A stretch of DNA of 64,000 nt from Okapia johnstoni (Eukaryota; Chordata; Mammalia; Artiodactyla; Giraffidae): assembly GCA_024291935.2 (NCBI GenBank), contig CM044314.1, positions 21,426,001 through 21,490,000 of the forward strand. Reading direction: 5' to 3'. The translations under genes and the position numbers were made by a program. Shown here one piece after another: positions 11,814 through 23,600 of the stretch (position 1 is the stretch's first letter; every line of letters starts with the position of its first letter). The notes under the pieces were generated by a model. It saw only the letters and a program-made list of their open reading frames with translations. It was not told where the DNA came from and did no database searches.

Positions 11814-12352
11814 GGAATAGAAGAGCAGACATAGAGAAAAAACTTGTGGACACCGTGGGAGGAGGAGAAGGTGAGACAAATTGAAAGAGTAACACTGACA
11901 TATGTACACTACACGTGTACAATAGACAGCTAGAGGGAACCTGCTGTATGGCACAGGGATCTCAGCCTGGTGCTCCGGTATGACCTAGATGGGCTTCCCA
12001 AGTGGCTCTAGCGGTAAAGAACTCTCCTGCCAAGGCAGGAGATGTAAGAGATGCAGGTTCAATCCCTAGGTTGGGAAGATCCCCTGGAGAAGGACATGGC
12101 AACCCACTCCAGTGTTCTTGCCTGGAGAATCCCATGCACAGAGGAGCCTGGTGGACTATGAGTCCATAGGGTCACAAAGAGTTGAACACGACTGAAGCAA
12201 CTTAGCACGCACAGAGGGGTGGGATATGGGGGATGGGAAAGAGACTCAAGAGGGAGGAGATATGTGTATAGTTATGGCTGAGTCACAATGATGTACAGCA
12301 GAAAGTAACACAACATTGTAAAGCAATTATATTCCAATAATAAATAAATGGA
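11814..12352 (+). mobile_element. L1 3' end inserted in older L1
   Basis: Ruminant-type L1 tail: 'catagagaaaaaacttgtgg', 'cctgctgtatggcacaggga', 'acacaacattgtaaagcaat', ending in an AATAAATAAAT tail. The flanks 'gactttattt' and 'gattttattt' look like a one-mismatch target-site duplication. A Bov-tA interrupts it. Confidence 0.8.
11991..12212 (+). mobile_element. Bov-tA SINE
   Basis: Canonical full-length copy: 'gggcttcccaagtggctc' start, 'ggttgggaagatcccctgg', end 'cgactgaagcaacttagcac'. It lies inside the L1 tail. Confidence 0.93.
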
Positions 12353-12688
12353 TTTTATTTTAGATCAGTTGAAGGCTCACAGCAAAACTGAGAAGAAAGT
12401 ACAGAGATCACCCCTCATATAGACAGCCTCCCTGCTATCAACATCCCCCACCACAGTGGTGCATTTGTTAACATCCATGAACCTACACTGATGCATCATA
12501 GTCACGCAGGGCCCATAGTTTACATCATAGTTTACTCTTGGTGTTGTACATTGTATAGGATTTGCCAAATGCATAATGACATGTGTTCATCACTATAGTA
12601 TCATACAACACATTTTCACTGCCCTAAAAATCCTCTGTGTTCCAACCCCCCAATCCCTGGCATTCCCCCACATTTTATCATCTCCATC

Positions 12689-13533
12689 AGTTCAGTTCAG
12701 TTGTGTCCAACTCTTTGTGACCCCATGGACTGCAGCACGCCAGGCTTCCCTGTCCATCACCAACTCTTGGAGCTTGCTCAAACTCATGTCCACAATGCCA
12801 TAGTCGGTGATGCCATCCAACCATCTCATCCTCTGTTGTCCCCTTCTCCCACCTTCAATCTTTCTCAGCATCAGGATCTTTTCAAATGAGTCAGTTCTTC
12901 GCATCAGGTGGCCAGAGTGTTGGAGTTTCAGCTTCAACATCAGTCCTTCCAATGAATATTCAGGACTGATTTCCTTTAGGATGGACTGATTGGATCTCCT
13001 TACAGTCCAAAGGACTCTCGAGAGTCTTCTCCAACACCACAGTTCAAAAGCACGAATTCTTCAGCACTCAGCTTTCTTTATAGTCCAACTCTCACATCCA
13101 TACATGACTACTGGAAAAACCATAGCTTTGACTAGACAGACTTTTGTCAGCAAAGTAATGTCTCTGCTTTTTAGTATGCTGTCTAGGTTGGTCATAACTT
13201 TCCTTCCAAGGAGTAAGCGTCTTTTAATTTCATGGCTGCAATCACCACCTGCAGTGATTTTAGATCCATGAAACATTAAGCCTGTCACTGTTTCTGTTGT
13301 TTCCACATCTATTTGCCATAAAGTGATGGGACCAGATGCCATGATCTTAGTTTTCTGAATGTTGAGTTTTAAGCCAACTTTTCACTATCCTCCTTCATTT
13401 TCATCAAGAGGCAAGTTCTTCTTCACTTTCTGCCATAAGGGTGGTGTCATTTGCATATCTGAGGTTATTGATATTTCTCCTGGAAATTTTGATTCCAGCT
13501 TGTGATTTATCCTGCCCGGCATTTCACATGATG
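12689..13533 (-). mobile_element. BovB LINE, 5'-truncated, with 12-bp target-site duplication
   Basis: An 845-bp antisense BovB starts with the TTCAG repeats of its 3' tail. A perfect duplication tatcatctccat lies at 12677-12688 and 13534-13545, so both ends are fixed and 5' truncation is clear. The host is the antisense L1 3' UTR. Confidence 0.95.
12692..13533 (-). pseudogene. BovB reverse-transcriptase C-terminal relic
   Basis: Conceptual minus-strand translation gives the part of the RTE reverse transcriptase downstream of the catalytic palm. Frame 13342-13061 contains blocks such as KRRLLLGRK, MTNLDS, SRDITL and YGCESWT, typical of RTE polymerases just after the active site. Frame 12952-12692 contains the GHLMRR and [10 protein letters not shown] blocks of the C-terminus. 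A frameshift separates the two and a further minus frame (13570-13385) covers more upstream sequence. Endonuclease and active site are absent through 5' truncation, so it is a dead fragment. Confidence 0.85.
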
Positions 13534-13632
13534 TATCATCTCCATGGTTTTGCTTTTTCCAGAATGCCATAGAATTGTAATTATACAGTATGTAGTCTTT
13601 CCAGATTGGCCTATTTCACTTCATAACATACA

Positions 13633-13744
13633 TTTAGTCCTGTCTAACTCTTTGTGATCCCATGGACTGTAGCCCGCCAGGCTCCTCTGCCCATGGAATT
13701 TTCCAGGCGGGAATACTGGAGTGGGTTGCCATTTCCTTCTCCAT
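13633..13744 (-). mobile_element. Bov-tA SINE, truncated
   Basis: Antisense body 'ctctttgtgatcccatggac' to 'ccatttccttctcca'; the tRNA head is missing. It interrupts the antisense L1 between 'atacattta' and 'cagcttgatagctca'. Confidence 0.85.
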
Positions 13745-14080
13745 TACAGCTTGATAGCTCAATTCTTTTTGACACTGAATAATATCCCATTGTCATGATG
13801 TGGTCCTCACAGTGTGTTTATCCATTCACCTACCGAAGGGCATCTTGGTCGCTTTCAGCTTTGGCATTTATAGACAAAGCTGCTATGCAAACAAACATCC
13901 ATATGTAAATTTTGGCATGGGCACACATTTTCAACTACTTTGGGTATATTCTAAGGAGCATGATTGGTATGATAAGAGTAGTTTTCTTTTGTAAGAAACT
14001 GCCAAACCATCTTCCATTTTGCAGTCCCACTAGCAGGAGCTTTGAGTGAGAGTTCCTGCTTTTGCTTCACTCACTTTTTT

Positions 14081-14569
14081 ATGAAGCAGGCCTTAGGAGG
14101 AACACAACTGAGCTAGACTAAACCAGGACTGCTTCTCCTCTGAACTTCACCAGCTGAGTCTCTACGTAGATGGAGCTCTGGGTGTCAGACTTGGTCATGT
14201 TTGCAGGGGAGTCCTGGAGAAAGTGTCTGATGTCCTAAGTCAGCAGTGGGTGTAGTGGCACCCCTGGGGATGCTGAGGGCACAGATAATAGGTCCTTTTG
14301 TTTCAGGTACTTGTCCAAATAATATTGAGTATCTACTATGTACCAGGTACCCCTGCTGCTGTATCAGTCTCCGGCCCATTCCCCACCTCCATCCAACCTT
14401 AATTTTTCACTGATGGAGAAATGATGCAGGTCATGGCACCATTAGAAACTCCAAGAATCACCTGGGAAACCAAGAGCAGGGCGAGGTCATTACCTGCACC
14501 TCACAGAATGCACGTAGCTGTGGACAGAGAACCATGGAGACTTAAAAAGCTGAACATGTGTGACATTCT
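14081..14569. other. Mostly non-repetitive; short MIR core
   Basis: 'tattgagtatctactatgta' (14322-14341) resembles the MIR core on the plus strand. No gene evidence elsewhere. Confidence 0.45.
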
Positions 14570-14880
14570 AATGTGACATTCTACAGGACAAATGACATGA
14601 CAAAATTACTCCAGACAAAAATAAATAAGTAGACAAATAAATAGAGATGGGAGATGCTTCTAGACTACAAGAGAATTAAGGGAGCTAACAGCTTAATGCA
14701 ACATGAAGCCAAGTGATGTTGCTTGTGGTTCACACTCAAAGAACTACTGTGTATTAATAAATGAAGCAAAATTGAAAAGTGTTGCTAATCATTGAAGCTG
14801 GGTTTGGGGTCTGTGAGATTTCCTTATACCACTCTCTCTACATTTGTGTGCTTGAAATGGAAGGTTTTCAGACTTCTTTT
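14570..14880 (+). mobile_element. Old L1 (L1ME-like) 3' end
   Basis: The order 'attctacaggacaaatgaca', A-rich middle, 'tcattgaagctgggttt' and 'actctctctacatttgtgtg' matches the tail of ancient L1 families. Family assignment is tentative. Confidence 0.55.
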
Positions 14881-17190
14881 AAACAATATATTCTCTACCC
14901 TTGTTTAGAGTTGAGATATATGTTGACAATTCAAAAATCAAATTCTTGTCAACATCTTACTCCACCTAAACATTCTTTGAGAAATAAAGTAGCAACTCCA
15001 TTAAAAACTGAACCAACCCAGCCACTGGGTGCCATTTGCCCCTCCTTTTTCCCATTTGCAGAAATTCTGGCCATAAACAAAGCTTGGGAGGAAAAGAGAA
15101 CAGGTGGGATGGTCCCAGCAGTTCACCATGAGGGGAAAACCTGTGCCTGGATGACATAATTTGATAATAATGCATGGTCAGATCAGTTGGCTGCTGAAAT
15201 ATTTAGTACGGTTTGGCTTTGCGTGGCAGAAATCCACCTGTTACTCAATCCTTCTAACTCCTCTCATCAGGGAAAAGAAAAAAGACAACACAAAAAGCAG
15301 TGGTTTAAATAAGACAAATGATTCTTTTTCCTCTTGGGCCTCCTGGGCTGGTCAGGAGTCAGCCCACTGCCTCTTGGCCCAACATGGAAGAAAATGTGGA
15401 TGGAATAGGAGCAACAAGAGTCTTCAACAGAAGGCTCTTGAGCCTACAAACCTCCCACCAACATCTCTACCAGCGTTCACGCCATCTGCCGGGATGGCAG
15501 ACAAGGGCCTGCACACAGTCAGGGAGGGAACAGAAATCCAGGAGAGCCTAAGCTGTTGCCTGGGGGTAAGGTCAGCATAAAATATAATGAAAGGACCACA
15601 TTTCTGTTCCTTACACTCAGGACCCACCAAAGCCCCAGGACTAAGCCTTGCAGTCAAATCTCTCACCAGGTTGCCCACTGACTGACTCAGAAAACAATGC
15701 GACAAGAAGTGCCACATCTCCATTAGCACAGCAGAATTTGAATTCTGGTCTCCTAAACAAAAAAAGAAATGAGAATCCCATCATCTGCTCCACTCAGCGA
15801 CACAATTCCTTGATCCTGGAGGCTAAGACAGACCCCTTGATCTGCCTACAGGAACAAACGAGCACAAGTTTACAACCTGCCTTCCATCCAAATGGGTTAA
15901 GCTGGAAATTTCACAGTGATGCCAAGTTTTAAATACAATCTCTAGGCATTCAGACAAAGCAAAGCTCAGCATAATGCAGACCCCGTTCCCTGCACCATTA
16001 GCTCTGGAAGGTCAATAAAACCCCAAGAGTCTGGAGGACAGGCGGCCTAAGAGCTGACACTTATGACACTGTCCAAGGGGACCAAGGTCTCTTGTTTCCA
16101 CCCCTCCTTCCTTCCCCTGGAACTTTTCCCTAGGGAATGCCTCTGAGAAAGGGTGTTTTCTGGTTCTTTCCTCTTTGGGTAGACCTGGAGAGTGAGATTC
16201 AAAGACTGCCTAGGGAATAAGTGGCAAAGGCAGATTTCAAGACCAAGCCTGCCTGTGCCCCAGGGCCCCCTCCTCCCCTCTGACCCTTCCCCTCCCCCAG
16301 AGGCTATGAGCAGGGGGATGGGCATGGAGAGGGAGGAAGGGAGGTGAGGGCAGGGTAGGGGGACCACTCTGGGAAGACTGAGCTGCCACCTCCCATGCCA
16401 GGAACCAAAACCACAAAGGCAGGTTGGGCTGGTTATTTGCACACCGCATCCCTCCCTCACGGAACATCACTCAACCCCTGCTGTGTTCTCCATATGGGTT
16501 GCAAGGATGGAAAGAGATGTGAGCAAGGGGGTGGACTGATAACCCCAATTACTAGCCCTCCCAGGATCCATGTCCTTGAGTGGCCTCATCCTCCCAAATC
16601 TGTGCTGGGCCCAGGACCTGCTTAAACCAGTGGAATGTGGCAGAAGTGACAGAATGCTGGTTCCCAGACTAAACCCCAAGAAGGCCTGTGTCCTGAGCCA
16701 CGTCATGTGTTCCTGGGCCCCTGGGTCACCCAGTAAGAAGTATGGTTCCCTGCTGAAGAGTCCCATGGTGAGGCCAGGGCTGGCATGGCAGATTTCCCCA
16801 GCCCCTGTCCACTCACCAGCTGAGCTGGGGCTCTGATCTGTCTGCTCCAACCTCTAGCCCCTGGAATTGCAATGCAGCAGACCCAGAAGCCTCCCTCTGC
16901 CCACCCTCCCAGCTTCCGCACCCAACTGGATTTCTGCATTTGCTTCCTCAGTCCTGGCCCACCTCATGAGCCAGCTGTGTATTCATGTTTCTGATCCTTG
17001 ACAGGAGCAACCCCCCATCCCCTGCTTTCCCAGGACAAAACAGGGCTCGGATATTCTGTATTTAGACAAGACATTCCCCAAAGAGATGACTTATACTACA
17101 GCACAAAGAACCTCACCTTACTCAAGGAAAAATGGTAATCATTGAAATAAGTTGTGAACAGGTCTGCCAAACAGACATTACTTAGATTCC
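14881..17190. other. Long non-repetitive stretch, no gene recognised
   Basis: About 2.3 kb without a recognised repeat, becoming GC-richer from 16.0 to 17.0 kb. Frames of 90-139 codons occur on both strands (for example 15161-15580, 16460-16047, 16850-16467) and overlap one another; none shows a known motif, signal peptide or domain. This is the sort of region where a small exon could hide, but sequence alone does not show one. Confidence 0.45.
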
Positions 17191-17194
17191 TTTG

Positions 17195-17330
17195 CTGTGC
17201 TGTACTGTGTTCAGTTGCTCAGTCATATCCGACTCTTTGAGACCCCACGAACTGTAACCCACCAGGCTCCTCTGTCCTTGGGGATTCTGCAGGCAAGCAT
17301 ACCGGAGTGGGTTGCCATGCCCTCCTCCAG
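17195..17330 (-). mobile_element. Bov-tA SINE, truncated
   Basis: Antisense copy: 'gttgctcagtcatatccgac' to 'gttgccatgccctcctccag'; the tRNA-like head is lost. Confidence 0.87.
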
Positions 17331-17934
17331 TTAATAGGAGGGAAGATGTCCATGTTTTAGGTGGCTGAGTTTTCTTTTAAAGGTGGAGGTAAATCATATC
17401 AGATCCCCAGTCCTGGCAGACTGTTTCAATCTCCTTGAGAGATATTTTAAGAGCACTTAAGAACTTTTAAAGACACAGGTTCTCAGATCTGAGATTCTGA
17501 CAAATGTGTTTGGAAACCTTTGACCTTGATGGCTTAGTGAGAGGCCATGTGACAGTCGACTCTGTAGTTCTGTGTTGTCACGATTGTTTTTCTTACTAAC
17601 GCAGAATGAGCCCCTAACTACAGCAGTCATAGGAGATGTTATTTTCGTCTGTAAAAAGAAGGAAAAAACCTTACTGTCATTATCAGTTACTCTATTTTTG
17701 TAACTAAAGTTTTCACTGAAAAAAAGTTTCGTTCTGTAGAGATGCAAGTATTTGTGTTTTAAATAATTCAACCTTAACTATTGTTAAAACTGTTTCTTAA
17801 TAATGAAAAAATTAAGGAGTTGAGAGCTACAGGTTTGAACAGCCAAAAAGAAAGTAATAGCCATTGTTTTTAAAAATAAAAAGTGGTTTAAAGTTTGCCT
17901 TAATGATAAATAAAACTTATTAGTAATGACTTGT
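17331..17934. other. Non-repetitive AT-rich stretch
   Basis: No repeat or gene recognised. Confidence 0.4.
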
Positions 17935-18115
17935 GGTTATTACTCATTGCCAGCCTCTGTGCTAGGTAGGAAGCATGTAATCCTCCTGATAAACTAAGAA
18001 GTTGATCTTGCTTTGCACCCAGCTCACAGGGGAGAGAGCAGCCACACGGGGTCACACAGGTCATCCACTGCAGTGACTGGAACCAGTGTGGGGCCAGGGA
18101 ACAACCCTGTTATGA
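17935..18115 (+). repeat. MIR SINE
   Basis: MIR-like order on the plus strand: 'cagcctctgtgctaggtagg', 'taatcctcctgataaac', 'ggggtcacacagg', 'actggaaccagtgtgg'. This is an ancient tRNA-derived mammalian SINE. Confidence 0.65.
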
Positions 18116-18439
18116 CACTCTTTTAACTTCTGCTATGCTTTGAGATAGATGCAAGAAGGGAGCCATGAGACTGTAAAGACTGTAAAGAGGAAAGCCTCTC
18201 GTGAGCTATGTTGGGGACCTCAGGGGATCACTTACCCAGGAGGAGGCAGGCTACTCCCAGAAGCATATGCTAATTGCACACAAACACTCCTCCAGCTCAA
18301 TAAACGCTCACAAAACAAATACCCTCCTGTTACCGGCACCTTGATCATGAAATGAAGCATGACCAGCTCTCCAAATGGCCCCTAGCAACCCCTTCACAAC
18401 CCTTTCACAGAGGGGAAATCCTCTGCGCTGATTTCCAGT

Positions 18440-18857
18440 CCCATATTTGTTTGCCCAATGTTTAAATTTTGGAAGTGTAACCGTGCCATGTGGACTCATT
18501 TGCATCTTCATGGGGTTTCTCCTACTCCGTGTTGTCTGTGAGATTCGCCTTTGTTGCTGCGTGGAGCTGCAGCTCATCGTTCTCCTGAGTGGTGTTCTTT
18601 TCCATCAGAAGACCAGCTGTACTTGTATCCTACAAGTCTTGATATGACATATTTTTATTAACAGTCTATACAAAATATTTTCTAATACTTATTGAATTTT
18701 TGATCAATAGCTATATTAAAATATATTGCCTATTTCTGCTCATTTAGGGATTTTTCTGGTTACCTTTCTATTATTAATTTCTAACTTACTTCCTCTGTGG
18801 CCGGAAGGCATACAACGTATGATTTCAATCCTTTCTATGTGCTTAAGGTCTGTGACT
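18440..18857 (-). mobile_element. Old L1 fragments, antisense
   Basis: 'tgtgagattcgcctttgttg' with 'gtggtgttcttttccatcag' (18537-18608) matches an L1 3' UTR in antisense. 'ttctattattaatttctaac' to 'tatgatttcaatcctttcta' (18766-18838) matches another antisense L1 segment. Two separate pieces are possible. Confidence 0.6.
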
Positions 18858-19061
18858 GGGGCTTCCCTGGTGCTCAGACTGTAAAGAATCTGCCTGCAAT
18901 GTGGGAAACCCAGGTTTAACCCCTGGGTCGGGAAGATCCCCTGGAGAAGGAAATGGCAACCCACTCCAGTATTCTTGCCTGGAGAATCCCATGGATGGAG
19001 AAGGCTGGCAGGCTACAGTCCATGGGGTCCCAAAGAGTCATACACAACTGATTGACTAACA
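18858..19061 (+). mobile_element. Bov-tA SINE
   Basis: Starts 'ggggcttccctggtgctcag', continues 'gggtcgggaagatcccctgg', ends 'catacacaactgattgacta'. Near full length. Confidence 0.92.
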
Positions 19062-19074
19062 CTGTCACTGTCAT

Positions 19075-19215
19075 TTTAGTGGTATTAAATGGACCAAGGT
19101 GAGGTAAAATCTTAACAATGAGGGAAACTGGTGGAGGGGCTTACAGCAACTCTTTGTAATGTCTTTGCAGTTTTCCTGTAAATCTAAGACTGTTATAAAA
19201 TAAATAGCTTATTAA
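19075..19215 (+). mobile_element. Old L1 3' tail
   Basis: 'gtctttgcagttttcctgta', 'aatctaagactgttataaaa' and a short A-rich tail to 'attaaaagaagaaag' resemble an old L1 3' terminus. Confidence 0.5.
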
Positions 19216-19773
19216 AAGAAGAAAGAAGAGGAAAAACAAGAAGCTGCAGCAAACCACATGGCCGCCAGCCCTGCTCAGGGTGTTCCTGAGGCTTCTGTTC
19301 AGACACAGTGCTGTTTCTCCACTTGAAATTAAAAACTGAGAGCTTACAGTGGGTGAGCTCTGCCGAAGAATCTCAAATACACTTGTGGCGTGAACTGACA
19401 TAAAAAGAGACTGGCTCTCAAGGACAACATTTTATTAAAATTGAGAGTATCATGCAGTGCCTACAACTTAGGGTGATAAATTTAGAGCCATTCTTTTTTG
19501 CCAGTGGGAGGCAACCACAGGTTTGCTCACCCAAATCTTAAAATTTAGATGTGTTGGTTTTATAAAATGTTCTTTTATTTTATTTGTGCCTGTTGTATTT
19601 TTCATCTTCAGATCTTCCTGCAGTTCCATGTGGGAGCAGAATCACAAATGGCCCAGGCCTGTACAAAGGCTCTTATTGGCAGATGGGGAAGGATGAAGTC
19701 CCAGAGCCCCCACAGACAAGCCCGTTGTCACGTGCTTTCTAGCTGTTAGTTACACAGCTGCAGGGGGGTTATA
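19216..19773. other. Non-repetitive stretch
   Basis: No repeat or gene recognised. Confidence 0.4.
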
Positions 19774-19801
19774 CTGTGTGTTGTGTGTGTGTGTGTGTGT
19801 G
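19774..19801. repeat. (TG)n microsatellite at SINE tail
   Basis: About 13 TG units with one interruption, directly abutting the 3' tail of the antisense Bov-tA at 19802. This suggests the array grew from the SINE tail. Confidence 0.93.
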
Positions 19802-19999
19802 CTCAGTCACTAAGTTGTGTCTAACTCCTTGTGACCCTATGGACTGTACCTCGCGAGGCTCCTCTGTCCATGGGATTTCCCAGGCAAGAATACTGGAGTG
19901 GGTAGCCATTTCCTACTCCAGGGAATCTTCCCAACCCAGGGATTGAACCCACGTCTATTACATCTCTTGCATTGCAGGCGGGTTTTTTTTTTTTTCACC
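19802..19999 (-). mobile_element. Bov-tA SINE, antisense
   Basis: 'gctcagtcactaagttgtgt' to 'cttgcattgcaggcgggttt', ending in a T run (19982-19995). Confidence 0.92.
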
Positions 20000-20594
20000 A
20001 CTGCACCACCATTATTTTGAAGACACGTGTGTTTGTGTTCAGCAGTCCATCCAACAAAACTTCCAACAAACCTGACCATGCTTCTCACCACATCACCACA
20101 TGGAAGGGGATTTTGAAGAGTTTCGCCCAACTGTGCTAAAACCCATTTCTTAAAATGAATACCTCATTTCTCCTCCTTCAAAACCAAAAAAAAAAAAAAA
20201 TGGTGCTGACTTGCAGGGGCTAAACATTGAATCTTAAAGCAGGTAAATGTAAAAGGTTCTCATTCCTAGCTGGTCATGATCACCTCAAAGAGCAGAGACA
20301 TGAGCAGGTAAGCTGATGAAGGGCATTCGAGGACCCCTTAGGAGAAGAATGCAGGGCTACCAGGAACTGGTAGCTTTCATCTGAGTCTTGGGAATGATCC
20401 TCCAGCTTTAGCAGTTCACAAACCATATACAAGCCAAACCTGTTCCAGGGAAAAAGCCAGGTGGTAAGGAGAGAAGGGAGGAAGAACCAACATCCTAGCC
20501 AGCCATTTGTCCCCAAGTCCTGCCTCTGAGAAGTTCAGCTGATCAGTAGCATTAATCCATTCTCATGATTTCAGTGATCTTTACCAGTCACCAA
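20000..20594. other. Non-repetitive stretch
   Basis: Contains a 14-base A run near 20187-20200. No gene recognised. Confidence 0.4.
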
Positions 20595-20705
20595 ATCAAC
20601 CATCTCACTTCACAAGAGAAAACTGCCGCCTCCCATGAAACAAAGCAGCTCATCCAGAAAAAAACCCAGAGCTGGGATTGGGCCTAGGACCCCTGACTCA
20701 CTCTG
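20595..20705 (+). repeat. MIR-like fragment
   Basis: 'ctcacttcacaagagaaaac', 'gcagctcatcc' and 'agagctgggattgggcctag' keep the order of a MIR core and 3' half. Confidence 0.55.
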
Positions 20706-20884
20706 AGGGTTGTCAGCTAGTCACCTGGTACCAGCCACTGAGAGCCACTGAGCCCAGATGGCTGGAAGCATCTTCAGAACCATCAGTCTTCCCTGTTTCT
20801 GATAGAACTGCAGAATGAAATGTGTTGTTATTAAAACACGGTGAGTATATACCCCCTAAAACTGAAATTGAGGTCTTGAAGAAA

Positions 20885-21335
20885 TATTTATATACCCATG
20901 TTGATAGAAGCATTATTCACAATAGCCACATGGTGTCCACTGACCAGATGATATACATACAATGGAATATTATTCAGTCTTAAAAAGGAAGGAAATTCTG
21001 ACACATGCTACATCATGGATGAACCTTGAGGGCACTATGTAAGTGAAATAAGCCAGTCACAAAAGAACAAATCTTACATGGTTCCACTTATATGAGGTTC
21101 TAGAGTAGTGAAATTCATAAAGATAGAAAGTTGAATGGTACCAGGTTTTGGGAATAGGGGATAGTTGGGAGTTGTTGTTGTTTAATGGGGACAGAGAAAA
21201 TGTTCTTAGATGCATGGTGGTGATGATTGCAGAAATTATGTAAATGTACTTAACCCTATTGAACTGTGTATTCTAAAATGGTTAAGATCACAATTTTATG
21301 TTATTCATATTTTGCCACAATTAAACATTTTCAAA
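20885..21335 (+). mobile_element. Old L1 3' end
   Basis: ORF2 tail and 3' UTR blocks in order: 'atacaatggaatattattca', 'acatcatggatgaaccttga', 'gggacagagaaaatgttc', 'gaactgtgtattctaaaatg', ending 'ttttgccacaattaaac'. Confidence 0.85.
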
Positions 21336-22599
21336 GATGCTCAAAGAGCTGAATGTGGGTTTCGTGTTTTCACCCTTGTATGGATGTTATTTACCCTATT
21401 AGTGAACAGCTGGAACCATGGTGTCTGCACAGACATTGATGAACTGTTCTGTATGACCAGGACTCCAGGCTGGCTTTGGGGTGCCCCTGCCCAAACCTCT
21501 CCTCAGACATTGATACGATGGGCGTGGGGGTGGGGGTGATGGTAATGGTGGTACCAACTGGTAAAATCCAAATGATATTCACATCTCCATTACATAAATG
21601 AGAAGACTGATGCCCAAGAATTTCACAGAATGCACCCAGAGCCAAGATTAGCAACTAAAATAGACATGTGCATGCAGAGAAGACCATCTCTTGAGGCCAT
21701 TAGCCTTTCAGAAATGGTTGCTTAAATTATTTTTTTACCCGAACTTTATTTCTCACATATTTCCCTGTCATCAACCTTGGTCTTTGTTCTTAAGATACTA
21801 AGGAGCTTATATAGTTCTGATCATCCAAAGCTAGAAGACTTCCTGGAGGCTGTTTGGATCCCTGGAAAATTCTAGGGCCCTTCTAGAATAAAGGTTTGAT
21901 GTGTTTTGTAAAATCCAGACATTTTCATCTGAATTGTTCCACAGGCTATTCACTGCATAACAGGTGTGATGATTGGTATGTTGTTGACCAGGAAACTGTG
22001 GTCTGGGGAGGGTTAAGGTTCACCAATGTCCTGAGTGAAGAAAGGAAGAAGGGTCCAGTGAGTGTCCTGATCTCACTCTGGATGTAAACTGATGAACAGA
22101 CTGTTCTGACTAGAAGGTGTCACTGAGATGAGGGCCGCTCCTCTGTGAACTGGAGAAGAGAAGCCACATTTTGGAATAGCCCCTCCAGCACAGGTTAAGG
22201 ACTTGGTGAGGCTGAACTTGACACCCTCAGTCACTGCTGGAGGTTCCCCTTTTAGCAGACCCTGCCCTGCTGTACGGAATCTCAGTTATTTCCGCCAGGG
22301 TCTATAACAAGCTCTACACTGATTTTAAGTCTACCTTATAATAATGGCATATTAGTTTGAGGAAAGTTCCAGAGATTTCCAAATTTCTTTGTCTCCCAGG
22401 AGAACAAAGAATCAAGATGGGAAACTGGCTGATGGTATCTGGTGGAAGCAGAGACTCGGTGGATTAATTTTTCAAGTGTCACAGGTACCCAGACCCTGAA
22501 ATGGCAAAGGTGGGTATCTGACTACTTTGGCAGTAGAGAAATGTCTTTTCTAAGCTTCAAATTGACCATGTTTTTAAAGTGTTTTTACTTTAATCTTAA
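21336..22599. other. Mostly non-repetitive
   Basis: A MIR-like stretch at about 21570-21660 ('cacatctccattacataaat', 'gagaagactgatgcccaaga'). No gene evidence. Confidence 0.42.

Positions 22600-22600
<1 letters not shown>

Positions 22601-22626
<26 letters not shown>
22601..22626. repeat. (CA)13 microsatellite
   Basis: Pure CA dinucleotide run. Confidence 0.97.
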
Positions 22627-22627
<1 letters not shown>

Positions 22628-22630
<3 letters not shown>

Positions 22631-23355
22631 ATTTAGAACTTCTACCATCAGCAAAAGGGGAATTCCAATGGGGATGTATAATTCCCAGAACGTTCTTACC
22701 AGAAATGCCCTGGAGTCCTTATTCCAACTATAAGATTTACTTTACTGCACTGTTTCTTTGTATGAATCAGAAGATGAAGACAATGATGATGATCTAAAAG
22801 AGGCAAAATCTAGGGATTCCCTGAAACCCAGTTGTTTTATTAGAACAAAAAGTTCTTTTCATACTGGCTTAATAGTGGATGGTGCTTTTAGCAACTTAGT
22901 CCCCACATCTAAGGACAGTGCCATGAAACACCCAGGCAAGAGTCTCATTCAGCTCTTTGGGGTAGAGCCTGAGCTTCTGTGCATTAGCACAGCTCCCAGG
23001 CAATGCCTATGCTGACAGTCTGTAGACTGTGCTTTGAGTAGCAAACTTAAAGATGTTTAATTCTCCACTGTGACCATGAAAGGTGGCCTCAGATCGTCCA
23101 GGTCCACCCAGATGTACTGATCATAGTTGGTGTTGCAACAGCATCCTCAGATGATTTGGGGGAACCACCTAAGATTTCCCAAATTAGTGGGCATGGGGAG
23201 GCCCTGGGAATCTATACATTTACCAATCTCTAGAAATGATTCACACACAAGCAGAAGGAAGATGGATGAGGGATGCAGGAAAACAGAGCACTGGGTTCTA
23301 GAGTTATATGACCACAGATCCTCTCTGCCACAAATAGGCCTCGTGTGTGTGTGTT
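22628..23355. other. Non-repetitive except a MER20 tail
   Basis: An 85-codon frame at 22758-23015 starts with an acidic run (residues 3-12), but its last third is MER20 transposon sequence, so it is not a credible gene. Confidence 0.45.
22982..23045 (+). mobile_element. MER20 (hAT-Charlie) fragment
   Basis: 'gctcccaggcaatgcctatg' followed by 'agactgtgctttgagtagca' matches one end of the MER20 non-autonomous DNA transposon. Confidence 0.7.
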
Positions 23356-23600
23356 TGCTAGGACTGCTCTAACAGAGCACCACAGACTGTGACTTAGATA
23401 ACAGAAAATCATCATCTCGCAGTTCCGAAGGCTGGAAAGTCTGCGATGAAGGTGTCTGTAGGAATGATTCCTTCTGAGGCTGTGGGAGAGAATTTGTTCC
23501 AGGCCTCTCTCCTTGGCTTGAAGGTGGCTTTCTTTACTTCACATGTGTCCCCGGTGTGCATGTCTCTGTGTCCAAATTACCCTTTTCTCTAAGGTTCCAA

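Larger units (their letters stand above)
11775..14080 (-). mobile_element. Old L1 3' UTR region, antisense, heavily interrupted
   Basis: Antisense L1 3'-region blocks appear in the expected order: 11775-11813, 12353-12688, 13534-13632, 13745-14080. They share a consistent consensus order ('atcaacatcccccacca', 'cactgccctaaaaatcctc', 'ccagaatgccatag', 'gaaactgccaaacca'). Between them sit an L1 tail with a SINE inside, a BovB, and another SINE. Confidence 0.8.

Noticed and set aside
12660..13060. Regular spacing of similar Bov repeats as a possible CRISPR or other array
   Set aside because: The repeats are interspersed SINE/LINE copies of variable spacing and orientation, in a mammalian genome.
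15161..15580. 139-codon open frame, the longest in non-repetitive DNA of the first 20 kb
   Set aside because: No recognisable motif; it overlaps another plus frame and a minus frame of similar length. Expected by chance in GC-moderate DNA.
22758..23015. 85-codon frame with an acidic start (Glu/Asp run)
   Set aside because: Its last part is MER20 transposon sequence and nothing upstream looks like a gene.
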